The position numbers and the translations under genes are program-made. From positions 16,455 to 80,454 of the forward strand of contig NZ_FXAG01000022.1 in NCBI RefSeq assembly GCF_900177275.1: a stretch of DNA of 64,000 nucleotides, read 5' to 3'. This DNA comes from Pseudogulbenkiania subflava DSM 22618 (GTDB lineage: Bacteria; Pseudomonadota; Gammaproteobacteria; Burkholderiales; Chromobacteriaceae). This document shows, piece after piece, positions 35,820 through 43,669 of the stretch; position 1 is the first letter of the stretch; the number at the start of each line of letters is the position of its first letter. The notes beneath the pieces are model-generated. The model searched no databases, was not told the DNA's origin, and saw only the letters and a program-made list of their open reading frames with translations.

Positions 35820-36227
35820 TTAGGAGCCATTGCTCTTTAGAAGTTTGAGTACTTCGGTATGTGCAGCAGCCAACTCTGGCGATTTATCGAAGTGCTGGAT
35901 GTAGTGAACGGAGAAAACATCGCTCTTTGTTCGATCCAATCCTAGAAGATCTCGCACCCTAGACGTAACGACGCTGGGAGTCATGCTGGAGTCAGCCCCC
36001 TGCTCCAGCGCCTCATCCAGCATCACGATCAAACGGCTCAGGGGCTCCAACCATCGCATTTCATCGGAGAATGCTACCACCTGCAAGAACTCACCTGCCG
36101 AGTGCTTACCATGGCGTTTTTCGTAATGCCGTCGCTCCAGCTCAATCAGCACCCGATGCAGTTCCAGCAACGATGAGCGCAATGCATGGCAGCGTTTCTC
36201 TGACGTCTCACGTTCATCCCTGTTCAC
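35820..36227 (-). CDS. hypothetical protein
   Basis: This 135-residue protein has no recognised domain. It is highly charged and helical (ERETSEKRCHALRSSLLEL, RRHYEKRHGKHSAGEF) with no signal peptide. A longer open frame runs upstream to 36467, but I chose the GTG at 36227 because a near-perfect ribosome site AAAGGAGG lies 5 bases before it. It sits beyond the tmRNA scar with lower GC than the core genes, so horizontal origin is plausible. Confidence 0.6.
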   Translation of the reverse strand: MNRDERETSEKRCHALRSSLLELHRVLIELERRHYEKRHGKHSAGEFLQVVAFSDEMRWLEPLSRLIVMLDEALEQGADSSMTPSVVTSRVRDLLGLDRTKSDVFSVHYIQHFDKSPELAAAHTEVLKLLKSNGS

Positions 36228-36458
36228 GAAAACCTCCTTTTTCGACGCCCTTTGTGGCACAGCAATAGAGTGCCCTTTCACTTCGAGCACGAAGTCATTA
36301 AACCATAGCACGAGCCACCCCAACTTTCCGATGGCTTGCATATAGCCGTGACGTGGCAATCCAACCCCCGGCCGGCCGCACTGTGCCAATGAGCCGGCAG
36401 CCCTTTCCTGCGCAACCGTTGGAAGCACAACATGGCACCCACATGTCACTCTTGCATT

Positions 36459-36476
36459 TGGAAACAATCGATTCCA
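36459..36476. promoter_or_regulatory. candidate TetR operator upstream of tetR
   Basis: TGGAAACAATCGATTCCA is an inverted repeat (TGGAA/TTCCA) ending 10 bases before the tetR ATG. A closely related 16-mer lies before the MFS gene. Confidence 0.55.
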
Positions 36477-36486
36477 TAATGTTTAT

Positions 36487-37110
36487 ATGTCTACCTTGAC
36501 CGCATTAGCGAAACCGCCGGGGCGTGGCCCGGGACGGCCGCGCGAGTTCGACCTGGAACGCGCACTGGACGATGCCATGCGCGTGTTTCAGCAGCACGGC
36601 TACCATGCCACCACGATCAGCGATCTGGAACAGGGCATGGGCCTGTCCGGCGGCAGTCTGTACAAGGCTTTCAAGGACAAACGCGGCATTTTTCTGGCCG
36701 CTTTCGAACACTACACCCGGCTACGCACTGAACAGATGCAGGAGCAACTGGCCCAGTCGGGCAGTGGGCGCGAACTGCTGCACAAAATGCTATTGCACTA
36801 TGCCGAGCAGTCGTCCTGCATGGAAGGCAAAATCGGTTGCCTGGTGGTGACCACTGCGGTCGAGCTCGCCACCCGCGACGAGGAAGTCGCCGCCCGAGTC
36901 GCGCATGTGTTCCAACTGCGCCAGCAAGTACTGCGCGAACTGATCGAGCGCGGTCAGGCGGACGGCAGCATCGCCACAAGCATTGACAGCGCCGACGCGG
37001 CGCGCTTCATGCTCTGCCTGATCCAGGGTATGCGCGTATACGGCAAAACCGGCCCGGCCGAGCACGAGATGGTCAAGGTGGTCGACTTGGCCATGCAATC
37101 GCTCGGTTAA
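36487..37110 (+). CDS. TetR family transcriptional regulator
   Basis: This 207-residue repressor has the N-terminal helix-turn-helix EFDLERALDDAMRVFQQHGYHATTISDLEQGMGLSGGSLYKAFKDK (residues about 18-65) and a helical ligand domain. It resembles the TetR proteins that control adjacent efflux pumps. The start at 36487 is an ATG without a strong ribosome site. It lies 49 bases before the MFS gene on the same strand, and matching palindromes precede both genes, so autoregulation and control of the transporter are likely. Confidence 0.9.
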   Translation: MSTLTALAKPPGRGPGRPREFDLERALDDAMRVFQQHGYHATTISDLEQGMGLSGGSLYKAFKDKRGIFLAAFEHYTRLRTEQMQEQLAQSGSGRELLHKMLLHYAEQSSCMEGKIGCLVVTTAVELATRDEEVAARVAHVFQLRQQVLRELIERGQADGSIATSIDSADAARFMLCLIQGMRVYGKTGPAEHEMVKVVDLAMQSLG

Positions 37111-37127
37111 TTTTTTTTGATCAATTA

Positions 37128-37143
37128 GGAAATATTCATTTCC
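37128..37143. promoter_or_regulatory. candidate TetR operator upstream of the MFS gene
   Basis: GGAAATATTCATTTCC, a 6-bp-arm palindrome (loop ATTC), 16 bases before the MFS ATG. It matches the tetR-upstream palindrome in length and arms. Confidence 0.55.
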
Positions 37144-37159
37144 ATACGGGAAGAAGCTC

Positions 37160-38332
37160 ATGAGCAGCACCGCAGCACAAACCGCGACACCCACACTGTC
37201 GGCGCGGCTGACCCTACTGTTGGCGACCGCCTGCGGTGTAATCGTCGCCAACCTCTATTATGCCCAGCCATTGGTCGGGCCGATCAGCGTGTCAACCGGC
37301 CTGCCTGCGCAAGCAGCCGGGCTAATCGTCACGTTGACGCAGGTCGGCTATGGTCTAGGGCTGCTGTTCATTGTGCCGCTCGGCGATCTGATGGAGAACC
37401 GCCGGCTGGCGGTGAGTTCGCTGCTGGTGGCGGCGGGTGCGCTGGTCATCGCCTCGCTGTCTGTCCATGCAGCGCTGTTTCTGGCGGCTTCACTGCTGAT
37501 CGGCTTGAGTTCGGTATCGGCCCAGGTACTGGTGCCGCTGGCGGCGCATTTTTCGCCCGAGCACGAGCGCGGCCGTGCGGTCGGCAATGTGATGAGCGGG
37601 TTGTTGCTCGGCATCATGCTGGCGCGCCCCACTTCAAGCCTAATCGCCGACCTGCTCGGCTGGCATGCGGTGTTCGCCCTGTCGGCCGGCGCAATCGTGC
37701 TGCTGGCCACAGTACTGGCGTACAAACTGCCGCCACGCCATCCTGTCGCCAGAACGCACTATGCGGCGCTGCTCGTTTCGATGTGGCACTTGCTGAAAAC
37801 CACCCCGGTGCTACAGCGGCGTGCACTCTACCAGGCCAGCGCATTCGGCGCGTTCAGTTTGTTCTGGACCACGGTGCCGCTCGAACTGGCGCACGGCTTC
37901 CACCTTTCGCAGACCGGCATCGCGCTGTTCTCGTTGGCGGGTGTGAGCGGCGCCATTGCCGCGCCGCTGGCCGGGCGCTTGGCCGATCGCGGCCTGAGCC
38001 GTCCAGGCACGGTGCTGGCACTCGGCCTGATCATCGTATCTTTGCTGTTGCCGCTGATGGCCGGGGGCTCACTGGCGGTGCTGCTGTTGACGGCGATCCT
38101 GCTCGACATGGGCGTTTCGGCCAATCTAGTGCTCGGCCAGCGCGCCATCTTCACGCTCGGCGCCGCGGTGCGCAGCCGGCTCAACGGCCTGTACATCGCA
38201 ATCTTCTTTGCCGGAGGCGCGGCCGGTTCGGCGATCGGCGCCTGGACCTATGCCTGCCTCGGCTGGCACAGCACGCTTGCCGTCGCCATCGTGGCACCGG
38301 TGGCAGCCCTGCTCTACTTCGCGAGTGAATAG
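37160..38332 (+). CDS. MFS transporter (drug-efflux type)
   Basis: This 390-residue major-facilitator transporter has 12 predicted helices. Motif A-like [11 protein letters not shown] follows helix 2 near residue 76, and [10 protein letters not shown] is its second-half counterpart. It resembles proton-driven efflux proteins of the DHA1 group, without a recognisable substrate. AAGAAG precedes the ATG. Its regulator is encoded directly upstream. Confidence 0.88.
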   Translation: MSSTAAQTATPTLSARLTLLLATACGVIVANLYYAQPLVGPISVSTGLPAQAAGLIVTLTQVGYGLGLLFIVPLGDLMENRRLAVSSLLVAAGALVIASLSVHAALFLAASLLIGLSSVSAQVLVPLAAHFSPEHERGRAVGNVMSGLLLGIMLARPTSSLIADLLGWHAVFALSAGAIVLLATVLAYKLPPRHPVARTHYAALLVSMWHLLKTTPVLQRRALYQASAFGAFSLFWTTVPLELAHGFHLSQTGIALFSLAGVSGAIAAPLAGRLADRGLSRPGTVLALGLIIVSLLLPLMAGGSLAVLLLTAILLDMGVSANLVLGQRAIFTLGAAVRSRLNGLYIAIFFAGGAAGSAIGAWTYACLGWHSTLAVAIVAPVAALLYFASE

Positions 38333-38611
38333 CCGGCTTTTTGATTTCTCGGCCTTTCTTACTCTTCGCTTCGTCAGGCCCCTGCCCCCGGCCATCCCAT
38401 CGCTCAATCTCTTCAACACCGGCTTGCCCTTTTGCCTTCATCGCTTCCAAGCCACTATCCAACCATCTTCGTTGCAAGCGTAAATATTCGCAAAGTTACA
38501 CAGACATACTCATTTACGAACATATTTGTCGCAATCATTATGGTGCACCGCACAATTGGCAACTATAATCTGCTCAATGATTTAGAAACCACAGCACGTC
38601 CAATCTCGAAT
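38333..38611. other. intergenic region
   Basis: No gene is supported. A TATAAT at 38564-38569 may be the -10 of the next small gene; its -35 is weak. Confidence 0.35.
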
Positions 38612-38824
38612 ATGAAATACATCATCTCCAGCCTTCTGTCCCTTTTTCAAAGTAACGAAGTTCAACCTCAGCCTGGTTTGCGCGTGAATTATGCGCCGTA
38701 CGGCCATGTTGAGAAGTGTGATGGCACGGTCGTCGCATGTGACCACGCCCGCGGCGTGCTGGTTGCCTGGCCGCGTGGTGGTGCCGACTGGCTGCCGAAG
38801 CACCTCTTGTCGGTCATCCACTAA
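38612..38824 (+). CDS. small hypothetical protein
   Basis: This 70-residue protein begins MKYIISSLLSLFQS, and the rest is a compact beta-rich segment with GLRVNYAPYGHVEKCDGTVV and LVAWPRGGADWLPKHLLSVI, reminiscent of a small KOW/SH3-like barrel. No family is known to me. The start is chosen at the ATG nearest to the -10; an open frame extends upstream. A terminator follows 20 bases after the stop. Confidence 0.5.
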   Translation: MKYIISSLLSLFQSNEVQPQPGLRVNYAPYGHVEKCDGTVVACDHARGVLVAWPRGGADWLPKHLLSVIH

Positions 38825-38844
38825 GATATTTTCTTATGTGAACA

Positions 38845-38877
38845 AACGGCCCACTATACAGTGGGCCGTTGTTGTTT
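38845..38877 (+). terminator. Rho-independent terminator
   Basis: AACGGCCCAC/GTGGGCCGTT, a 10-bp perfect stem with loop TATACA, followed by GTTGTTT. Confidence 0.85.
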
Positions 38878-39369
38878 CTGGAAGAGACGGCACAAATCAG
38901 TCGTCCAGCGTGAACGCGGTTGCGGCCGCTGCCATCACGACCACCACGGACTCTGTTGCGCAGGTACCGCCCCGGGCAATGGGCCACTCGTTGCTGTCGC
39001 CGTGATGGCGGCGCTGGCGATACCCGTGACCGTGGTGTTGTAGGGGTGACGTTATTGCTCAATGGATAAATGGTGGCCACCCGCGACGGCTTGGCAAGCA
39101 GCACCCCGCCGGACAGCGAGACGGCGTCTGACAGTTCGGACGTGACCCGGGGATCGTTCTGAAATGGCCTATGGCCATGACATCATCGTGCAGCAGCACC
39201 CCTCCCGAGTTGACGGGGAAGATGGGCCAGGTTCTGCCATTTGCCTGCTTGAGAGCCGGATTTTTTTAGCTATCGTGAGGTTATACAGCAGGGCTCAGGC
39301 TGCCATGACCGGCCTGAACAAGTCCAGGCGGTGCAGCTCTTGCCCACCACATGTAATAAGGAATTCGAC
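38878..39369. other. intergenic region without recognisable gene
   Basis: About 490 bp. Short open frames exist on both strands but none has a ribosome site or a believable composition. I see no terminator or repeat beyond the one at its left edge. Confidence 0.4.
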
Positions 39370-39828
39370 GTGAAGACCCCACCGTCATTTCTCGTTATCC
39401 TGACCTTGATCTCGCTTGTCGCCTGTGGCGACTCTCCACCCGAAGCGTCCTCACCACTCCAAGAGCGGAAAGCGGCCGAACTGGCCCGGCAGAAGACTGA
39501 ACAGGATAAAAAGAGAGAGCAAAAGCAGGCAGCCTACTTGCAGATTGTACGAGACTCGCTAAAAGACCCCGACTCCGCCCAGTTCAGGGATTTGCAATGG
39601 TCCATTGACCATGAGCAGTATGGAGATTCGCTATGCGGCTGGGTCAATGCCAAAAATAGTTTGGGCTGGTACGTAGGCTTTCATCCCTTCGCCGTGACCG
39701 CCAAACCCTTGAAAGGCTCGCAGGAAGGACGGCTGATCCTGCCGACCGAAGCGGATGATTCACAAACCCAGAGAATCAACATGGTGATGCTGGAGCTGGC
39801 CGGATGCGGCTTATCGCTCAAGGTTTAA
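39370..39828 (+). CDS. predicted lipoprotein
   Basis: This 152-residue protein has a lipoprotein signal with lipobox SLVAC near residue 18-22, then a Lys/Glu/Gln-rich helix (KAAELARQKTEQDKKREQKQ) and a C-terminal globular part with DSLKDPDSAQFRDLQW and CGWVNAKNSLGWYVGFHPF. That pattern (DPxSAxFR ... CGxVNAKN) occurs in small phage- and plasmid-associated lipoproteins. The start is the GTG at 39370, preceded by AAGGA, and fits the signal; earlier ATGs in the frame do not. Function unknown. Confidence 0.7.
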   Translation: MKTPPSFLVILTLISLVACGDSPPEASSPLQERKAAELARQKTEQDKKREQKQAAYLQIVRDSLKDPDSAQFRDLQWSIDHEQYGDSLCGWVNAKNSLGWYVGFHPFAVTAKPLKGSQEGRLILPTEADDSQTQRINMVMLELAGCGLSLKV

Positions 39829-40074
39829 CAGTGCTGCAGCCCGCCCGGCTCCGCTCGTCCAGTTCATCCCGGCTCATCCCATGGCTATGGCCCTGTGCCA
39901 GTACTCCCGCCACACCGCGTAAGCTGGCCGACACCGCCCTTGTCCGGCTGTGGCCGTCGAGCGGCAATCCGCCTAATTGTCGCAAGTTTGCGTTACATCA
40001 AGCCCGGCCGATTCGGCATCAATCTCTGTTACCTATAGTTTAAAAACAATCAACAAGACTGTAGATACTCTGCC
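39829..40074. other. intergenic region
   Basis: No gene recognised; a TATAGT at 40034-40039 could be a -10 element for the next gene. Confidence 0.3.
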
Positions 40075-40284
40075 ATGCATGCAAACAACTTGCCGACCGT
40101 GTTTGACAGTGATGATTTCATTCTCGCCTGGGCCGTCCAGCGCGGTAAACACGGCGGATTAAAAGCGTTCATCTACCTGCACGACCCCACCGATTGCGAG
40201 CATCACAAAATGGCGGTGGTCCATTACGACCGCCCCGGATACCCCGTCGAAAGGGTATTCAAGATCCCGAAGGCCCGGCCGTAA
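40075..40284 (+). CDS. small hypothetical protein
   Basis: This 69-residue soluble protein reads MHANNLPTVFDSDDFILAWA and later YLHDPTDCEHHKMAVVHYDR, ending KIPKARP. There is no signal peptide or known motif. It may be a small beta-alpha domain. Without a clear ribosome site its coding status rests on composition and an intact frame with two ATG options. Confidence 0.4.
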   Translation: MHANNLPTVFDSDDFILAWAVQRGKHGGLKAFIYLHDPTDCEHHKMAVVHYDRPGYPVERVFKIPKARP

Positions 40285-40577
40285 GGTGGGCAAATGGATG
40301 ACCGATGAAGCAACCGTCCCGTCATCCACGGTGGACTCCCGCCATCAACCCGGTTTTCGATGCCCATGAAATGGCAGGCTGGCCTGCCCTGCGCGCACCC
40401 GCCCGAAGCCCCCCCCATTGACGGGCATTTCTACTGGCATACCCGCGACTGGCCACCGCCCTTAGCGCCGGCGCCGGGACGAATTTCCGCCAGGTTGCCG
40501 GCTTGCTCTTGTCCGGCCGTGACGGACCGCCACGCCTATACTCAACGCGTCAGCGAATCGGCTCCGGGAGGATCATC

Positions 40578-41363
40578 GTGAAGTCTTGCGCCTGCCCCGC
40601 CTTGGCTGCCCTGCTGGTGACGCTGTCCTGCCATGCCGGTGAGAGGGTGGTGCTGTACGGGGACGACTCCTACCCCCCTTATGCCTACCTCGAAAACGGT
40701 CAGTTCAAAGGCATCTATGTCGAGCTGCTGCAGGCGGCCGCCAGCAGGATGACGGGACGCTACCAGCTGGAGCTGGTGCCGACACCGTGGCGGCGAGGGC
40801 TGTCGATGCTGGAGAGCGGCGAGGCGTTCGGGCTGTTTCCGCCCTACCGGCGGGAGGAGCGGACCTTTATCGACGCCTACTCGATCGCGCTCTACCGCGA
40901 ACGCGTGGTGGTGGTGTGCAACGACAGGACCATGAGCAAGCCGCGCCAGCGCTTCCCGCGCGACTTCGGCGACGTCACCATCGGCATCAACGCCGGCTTC
41001 GCCCTCTCCGGGGTGCTGGTGACTGCCCGCCGGAACCACACCGTACGGATCGACGAGGCGAACGGAAACGCGGTGAACCTGCGCAAGCTCGCCCTGAACC
41101 GCATCGGCTGCTACGCCAACGACAGCCTGTCGATCCGCTACACGGTGAAGCGCATGAAGGACGATACCGCCCACTTTCCGGAACTGGATGCGCTCACGCT
41201 GCATGAGGTGACGGAACTGTCGGGAGAAGAAGCCTACGTAGGCTTCAGCCGCCGCGCGTCGCCGGCGTTCAAGGCCGATTTCATCAAACGGCTCGATGCC
41301 ACGTTGCTGACGTTGCAGCAGGAAGGCGAAGTCGACCGCATTCTCGCCCGCTACGGGTTTTAG
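40578..41363 (+). CDS. periplasmic substrate-binding protein, family 3
   Basis: This 261-residue periplasmic binding protein (SBP_bac_3) has a signal peptide (MKSCACPALAALLVTLSCHA) and the typical core: YGDDSYPPYAYLENGQFKGI, YVELLQAAASRM and the late LTLQQEGEVDRILARYGF. Such orphan proteins without permease often serve as polar-amino-acid sensors or signalling proteins. The start is the GTG at 40578, with GGGAGGA upstream; an earlier open frame runs through non-coding DNA. It is convergent with dadA. Confidence 0.82.
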   Translation: MKSCACPALAALLVTLSCHAGERVVLYGDDSYPPYAYLENGQFKGIYVELLQAAASRMTGRYQLELVPTPWRRGLSMLESGEAFGLFPPYRREERTFIDAYSIALYRERVVVVCNDRTMSKPRQRFPRDFGDVTIGINAGFALSGVLVTARRNHTVRIDEANGNAVNLRKLALNRIGCYANDSLSIRYTVKRMKDDTAHFPELDALTLHEVTELSGEEAYVGFSRRASPAFKADFIKRLDATLLTLQQEGEVDRILARYGF

Positions 41364-41399
41364 CCCGAGAGCGGCCGCCACCCGTCCCGTCCGGCCGGC

Positions 41400-42644
41400 T
41401 CAAGCCAGAAACGGAAAATCGACCGGCGGCTGCCGTCCGCCCATGAGACTGCTGAGCGCGGCGGCCGAGCCGCACGCCATGGTCCAGCCCAGGGTGCCGT
41501 GGCCGGTGTTGACCCAGAGGTTGGGATAGCGCAAACGGCCGATGAAGGGAACCGCGGACGGCGTGACGGGGCGCAAGCCGCTCCAGAATTCGGGGTTGCC
41601 TTGATCGTTGAGTTCCGGGAACAGTTCCCGGGTACGGCGCACCAGCAGGTCGCAGCGGATGGGGTTCGGGTCGTGATTGAACCCGGCGATCTCGGCGGTG
41701 CCGGCCACGCGCAGCCGGTTGCCCAGCCGGGAAAAGACGATCTTGTATTCATCGTCGATCAGGCTGACCGTGGGGGCGACGCTCGTCTCGGACAGGGCAA
41801 AGGTGGCGGAGTAGCCCTTGACCGGGTAAACCGGCAGGGAAATACCCAGCGGGCGCAGCAGCGCCGGACCGTAGCTCCCCAACGCCACGACGTAGGCGTC
41901 GGCGACGTGGCGTTGGCCGTCGGAGGTGACCGCCGCCGCAATCCTCCCCTGCTCGGTCTCGAGACGGACCAGAGGTTGGCCGAAGGCAAACCGCACCCCG
42001 GCACGGCGGCAGTGCTCGGCGAGCTGCCGGGTAAACTGGCGGGCGTCGCCCGATTCGTCGTCGGCGGCGAAGTCGCCCCCCACCAGCCGATCACCGAGGG
42101 GCGCCAGCGCCGGCTCGAGATCGAGACATTGCGCCGCCGAGACCGGGCGGCGTTCGCAGCCGAACTCGCCGAGCAGCTTCGCGGCCTGGATTCCTTTGGC
42201 GTATTCGGTGTGGTCGGTGTAGACGTGCAGGATGCCGCGCTCCAGCCGGTCGTACTGGAGCCCGGCCAGCTCGCTGCCCAGCTGTTTCAGGCACTGCCGG
42301 CTGTAGAGCGCCAGTGCGACGACGTGCCGCATATTTTGCTTGTAACGGTCGGCGCGGCATTCGCGCAGAAAGCGCAGCGTCCAGCCCAGCAAGGCCGGGT
42401 CGGCGCGCACGCGAAACAACAGCGGCGCATCCTCTTTGCCCAGCCAGCGCAGCGCCTTCAGCGGGGCATGGGGATTCGCCCACGGCTCGGCATGGGAGAC
42501 CGAGATCTGGCCGCCGTTGGCAAAGCTGGTTTCCAGTGCCGGCTCGGGCTGGCGGTCGATCACGGTGACGTCATGGCCTTGCCGGGACAGGTACCAGGCG
42601 GACGTGACCCCGACGACGCCGGCCCCTAGGACGATAATCTTCAT
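41400..42644 (-). CDS. dadA: D-amino acid dehydrogenase small-subunit type (DadA) FAD oxidoreductase
   Basis: This 414-residue FAD enzyme has the dinucleotide motif VLGAGVVGVTSAWYLS at residue 5, the DadA-specific GGQISVSHAEPWANPHAPL near 46 and DEYKIVFSRLGNRLRVAGTAE. It oxidatively deaminates D-amino acids (D-alanine the usual substrate), passing electrons to the respiratory chain. The ATG at 42644 has AGGAG 6 bases upstream; a GTG one codon before is too close to it. The iclR stop lies 16 bases upstream, so the two form one minus-strand unit. Its link to sulfonate metabolism is not established. Confidence 0.9.
   Translation of the reverse strand: MKIIVLGAGVVGVTSAWYLSRQGHDVTVIDRQPEPALETSFANGGQISVSHAEPWANPHAPLKALRWLGKEDAPLLFRVRADPALLGWTLRFLRECRADRYKQNMRHVVALALYSRQCLKQLGSELAGLQYDRLERGILHVYTDHTEYAKGIQAAKLLGEFGCERRPVSAAQCLDLEPALAPLGDRLVGGDFAADDESGDARQFTRQLAEHCRRAGVRFAFGQPLVRLETEQGRIAAAVTSDGQRHVADAYVVALGSYGPALLRPLGISLPVYPVKGYSATFALSETSVAPTVSLIDDEYKIVFSRLGNRLRVAGTAEIAGFNHDPNPIRCDLLVRRTRELFPELNDQGNPEFWSGLRPVTPSAVPFIGRLRYPNLWVNTGHGTLGWTMACGSAAALSSLMGGRQPPVDFPFLA
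41974..41984 (+). repeat. GGTTGGCCGAA repeat within dadA
   Basis: AGGTTGGCCGAA on the plus strand, opposite to the coding strand of dadA. Confidence 0.6.
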
Positions 42645-42659
42645 CACCCGCTCCTTACA

Positions 42660-43505
42660 TTAGTCCGGGTCCGACAGTACCGGCCCCTCTGCACGCCCCA
42701 CCCCGGCCTGGGCCTCGGCCTCGATCTTGGCCAGGGCCGCCGCCGCCCGCTGCAACGCCGGCAGCAGCTGCAACGCCTTGTCCGGCGTCACCCGCAGCAC
42801 CGGCGCCTGGATCGCAATCCCGGTGTTGGACTTGCCTCCCGGCGTCGGCACCAGCACCGCCAGGCAGAACAGCCCCGGCAGGAATTCCTCGTCGTCGCAG
42901 GCGTAGCCGTCCCGCTTCACCCGCTCGATCTCCCGCTCCAGCGCCGCCAGGTCGGTCAGCGTCTTCGCGGTGTAGCGTTCCAGCGGCACGTGCTCCAACA
43001 GCCGACGACGCTGGCTCGGGCTCATCTGCGCCAGGAACAGCTTGCCGCTGGCCGAGCAGTGCGCCGGCACCCGTGAGCCGGGATGCAGGTAGAAGCGCAG
43101 CGGCGCCGGGGTTTCCACCCGGTCCAGGTACAGCACTTCGCTGCCCGACAGCGCGGTGATGTTGCAGCTTTCGCCCACTTCTTCCACCAGCTGGCGCAGC
43201 ACCGCGTGGCGCGCGCCGTGCACGGTGTTGTTGAGCAGCAGGTTTTCCGCCATGCGCCGCAGCCGCACCCCGGTGCTGTAGTGCCGCCCGTCGCCGTCGC
43301 GTTGCAGCATCCCGGCGCTTTCCAGTTGCTGCAGCATGCGGTGCAGCGTCGGCTTGGGCAGCCCGGTTTCTTCCACCAGCCCTTGCAGGGTGAAGAACTG
43401 GTCCTTTTCCGCGATCACTTCCAGCAGGGCGAACAGCCGCAGCGTCGGCGTGTCGCCATCGAGCCGGCCCGGTTCGCTTCGCGGGGTCTGTGGTGTGTCG
43501 TTCAT
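42660..43505 (-). CDS. IclR family transcriptional regulator
   Basis: This 281-residue regulator has an N-terminal winged HTH (about 28-85, with FTLQGLVEETGLPKPTLHRMLQQLE) and an IclR effector domain (about 95-270, with HCSASGKLFLAQMSP and DDEEFLPGLFCLAVLV). It is divergent from xsc. A 17-bp palindrome sits 32 bases upstream of its ATG and recurs three more times, at xsc and at the exporter promoter, so it is the best candidate for their regulator and its own. The effector might be a sulfonate or thiamine intermediate; unknown. The ATG at 43505 follows GGAAACGCC. Confidence 0.92.
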   Translation of the reverse strand: MNDTPQTPRSEPGRLDGDTPTLRLFALLEVIAEKDQFFTLQGLVEETGLPKPTLHRMLQQLESAGMLQRDGDGRHYSTGVRLRRMAENLLLNNTVHGARHAVLRQLVEEVGESCNITALSGSEVLYLDRVETPAPLRFYLHPGSRVPAHCSASGKLFLAQMSPSQRRRLLEHVPLERYTAKTLTDLAALEREIERVKRDGYACDDEEFLPGLFCLAVLVPTPGGKSNTGIAIQAPVLRVTPDKALQLLPALQRAAAALAKIEAEAQAGVGRAEGPVLSDPD

Positions 43506-43536
43506 GGCGTTTCCATCATAGTTCAGTTTCTGTTTT

Positions 43537-43553
43537 TGATACAACAAGTATCG
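43537..43553. promoter_or_regulatory. candidate IclR operator A
   Basis: TGATACAACAAGTATCG (6-5-6 palindrome). It ends 17 bp before the xsc -35 and lies in the iclR leader. The most divergent of four copies. Confidence 0.6.
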
Positions 43554-43570
43554 TTTTACGCATTTTCTTG

Positions 43571-43599
43571 TTGACTTGCCGCATGCACCCTCCTAGAGT
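43571..43599 (+). promoter_or_regulatory. xsc promoter
   Basis: TTGACT (43571-43576), a 17-bp spacer and TAGAGT (43594-43599). It is flanked by palindromes at 43537-43553 and 43619-43635 with gaps of 17 and 19 bp. Confidence 0.6.
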
Positions 43600-43618
43600 T
43601 GAATCGTGTCTCACATAT

Positions 43619-43635
43619 CGGAATCTTTCGTACCG
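43619..43635. promoter_or_regulatory. candidate IclR operator B
   Basis: CGGAATCTTTCGTACCG, 19 bp after the xsc -10 and 34 bases before the ATG. It differs from the exporter copy at 47353 at only two positions. Confidence 0.7.
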
Positions 43636-43669
43636 GTTTTGAGATAATACCCACAGGAGACTAGTCAGC

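Noticed and set aside
36228..36467. Extension of the hypothetical gene at 35820 by 80 residues
   Set aside because: A perfect ribosome site lies inside, just before the GTG at 36227, and the extension overlaps the TetR promoter region.
38878..39369. Short open frames on both strands that might be a gene fragment
   Set aside because: None has a ribosome site, signal, or composition like the neighbours, and none matches a family I know.
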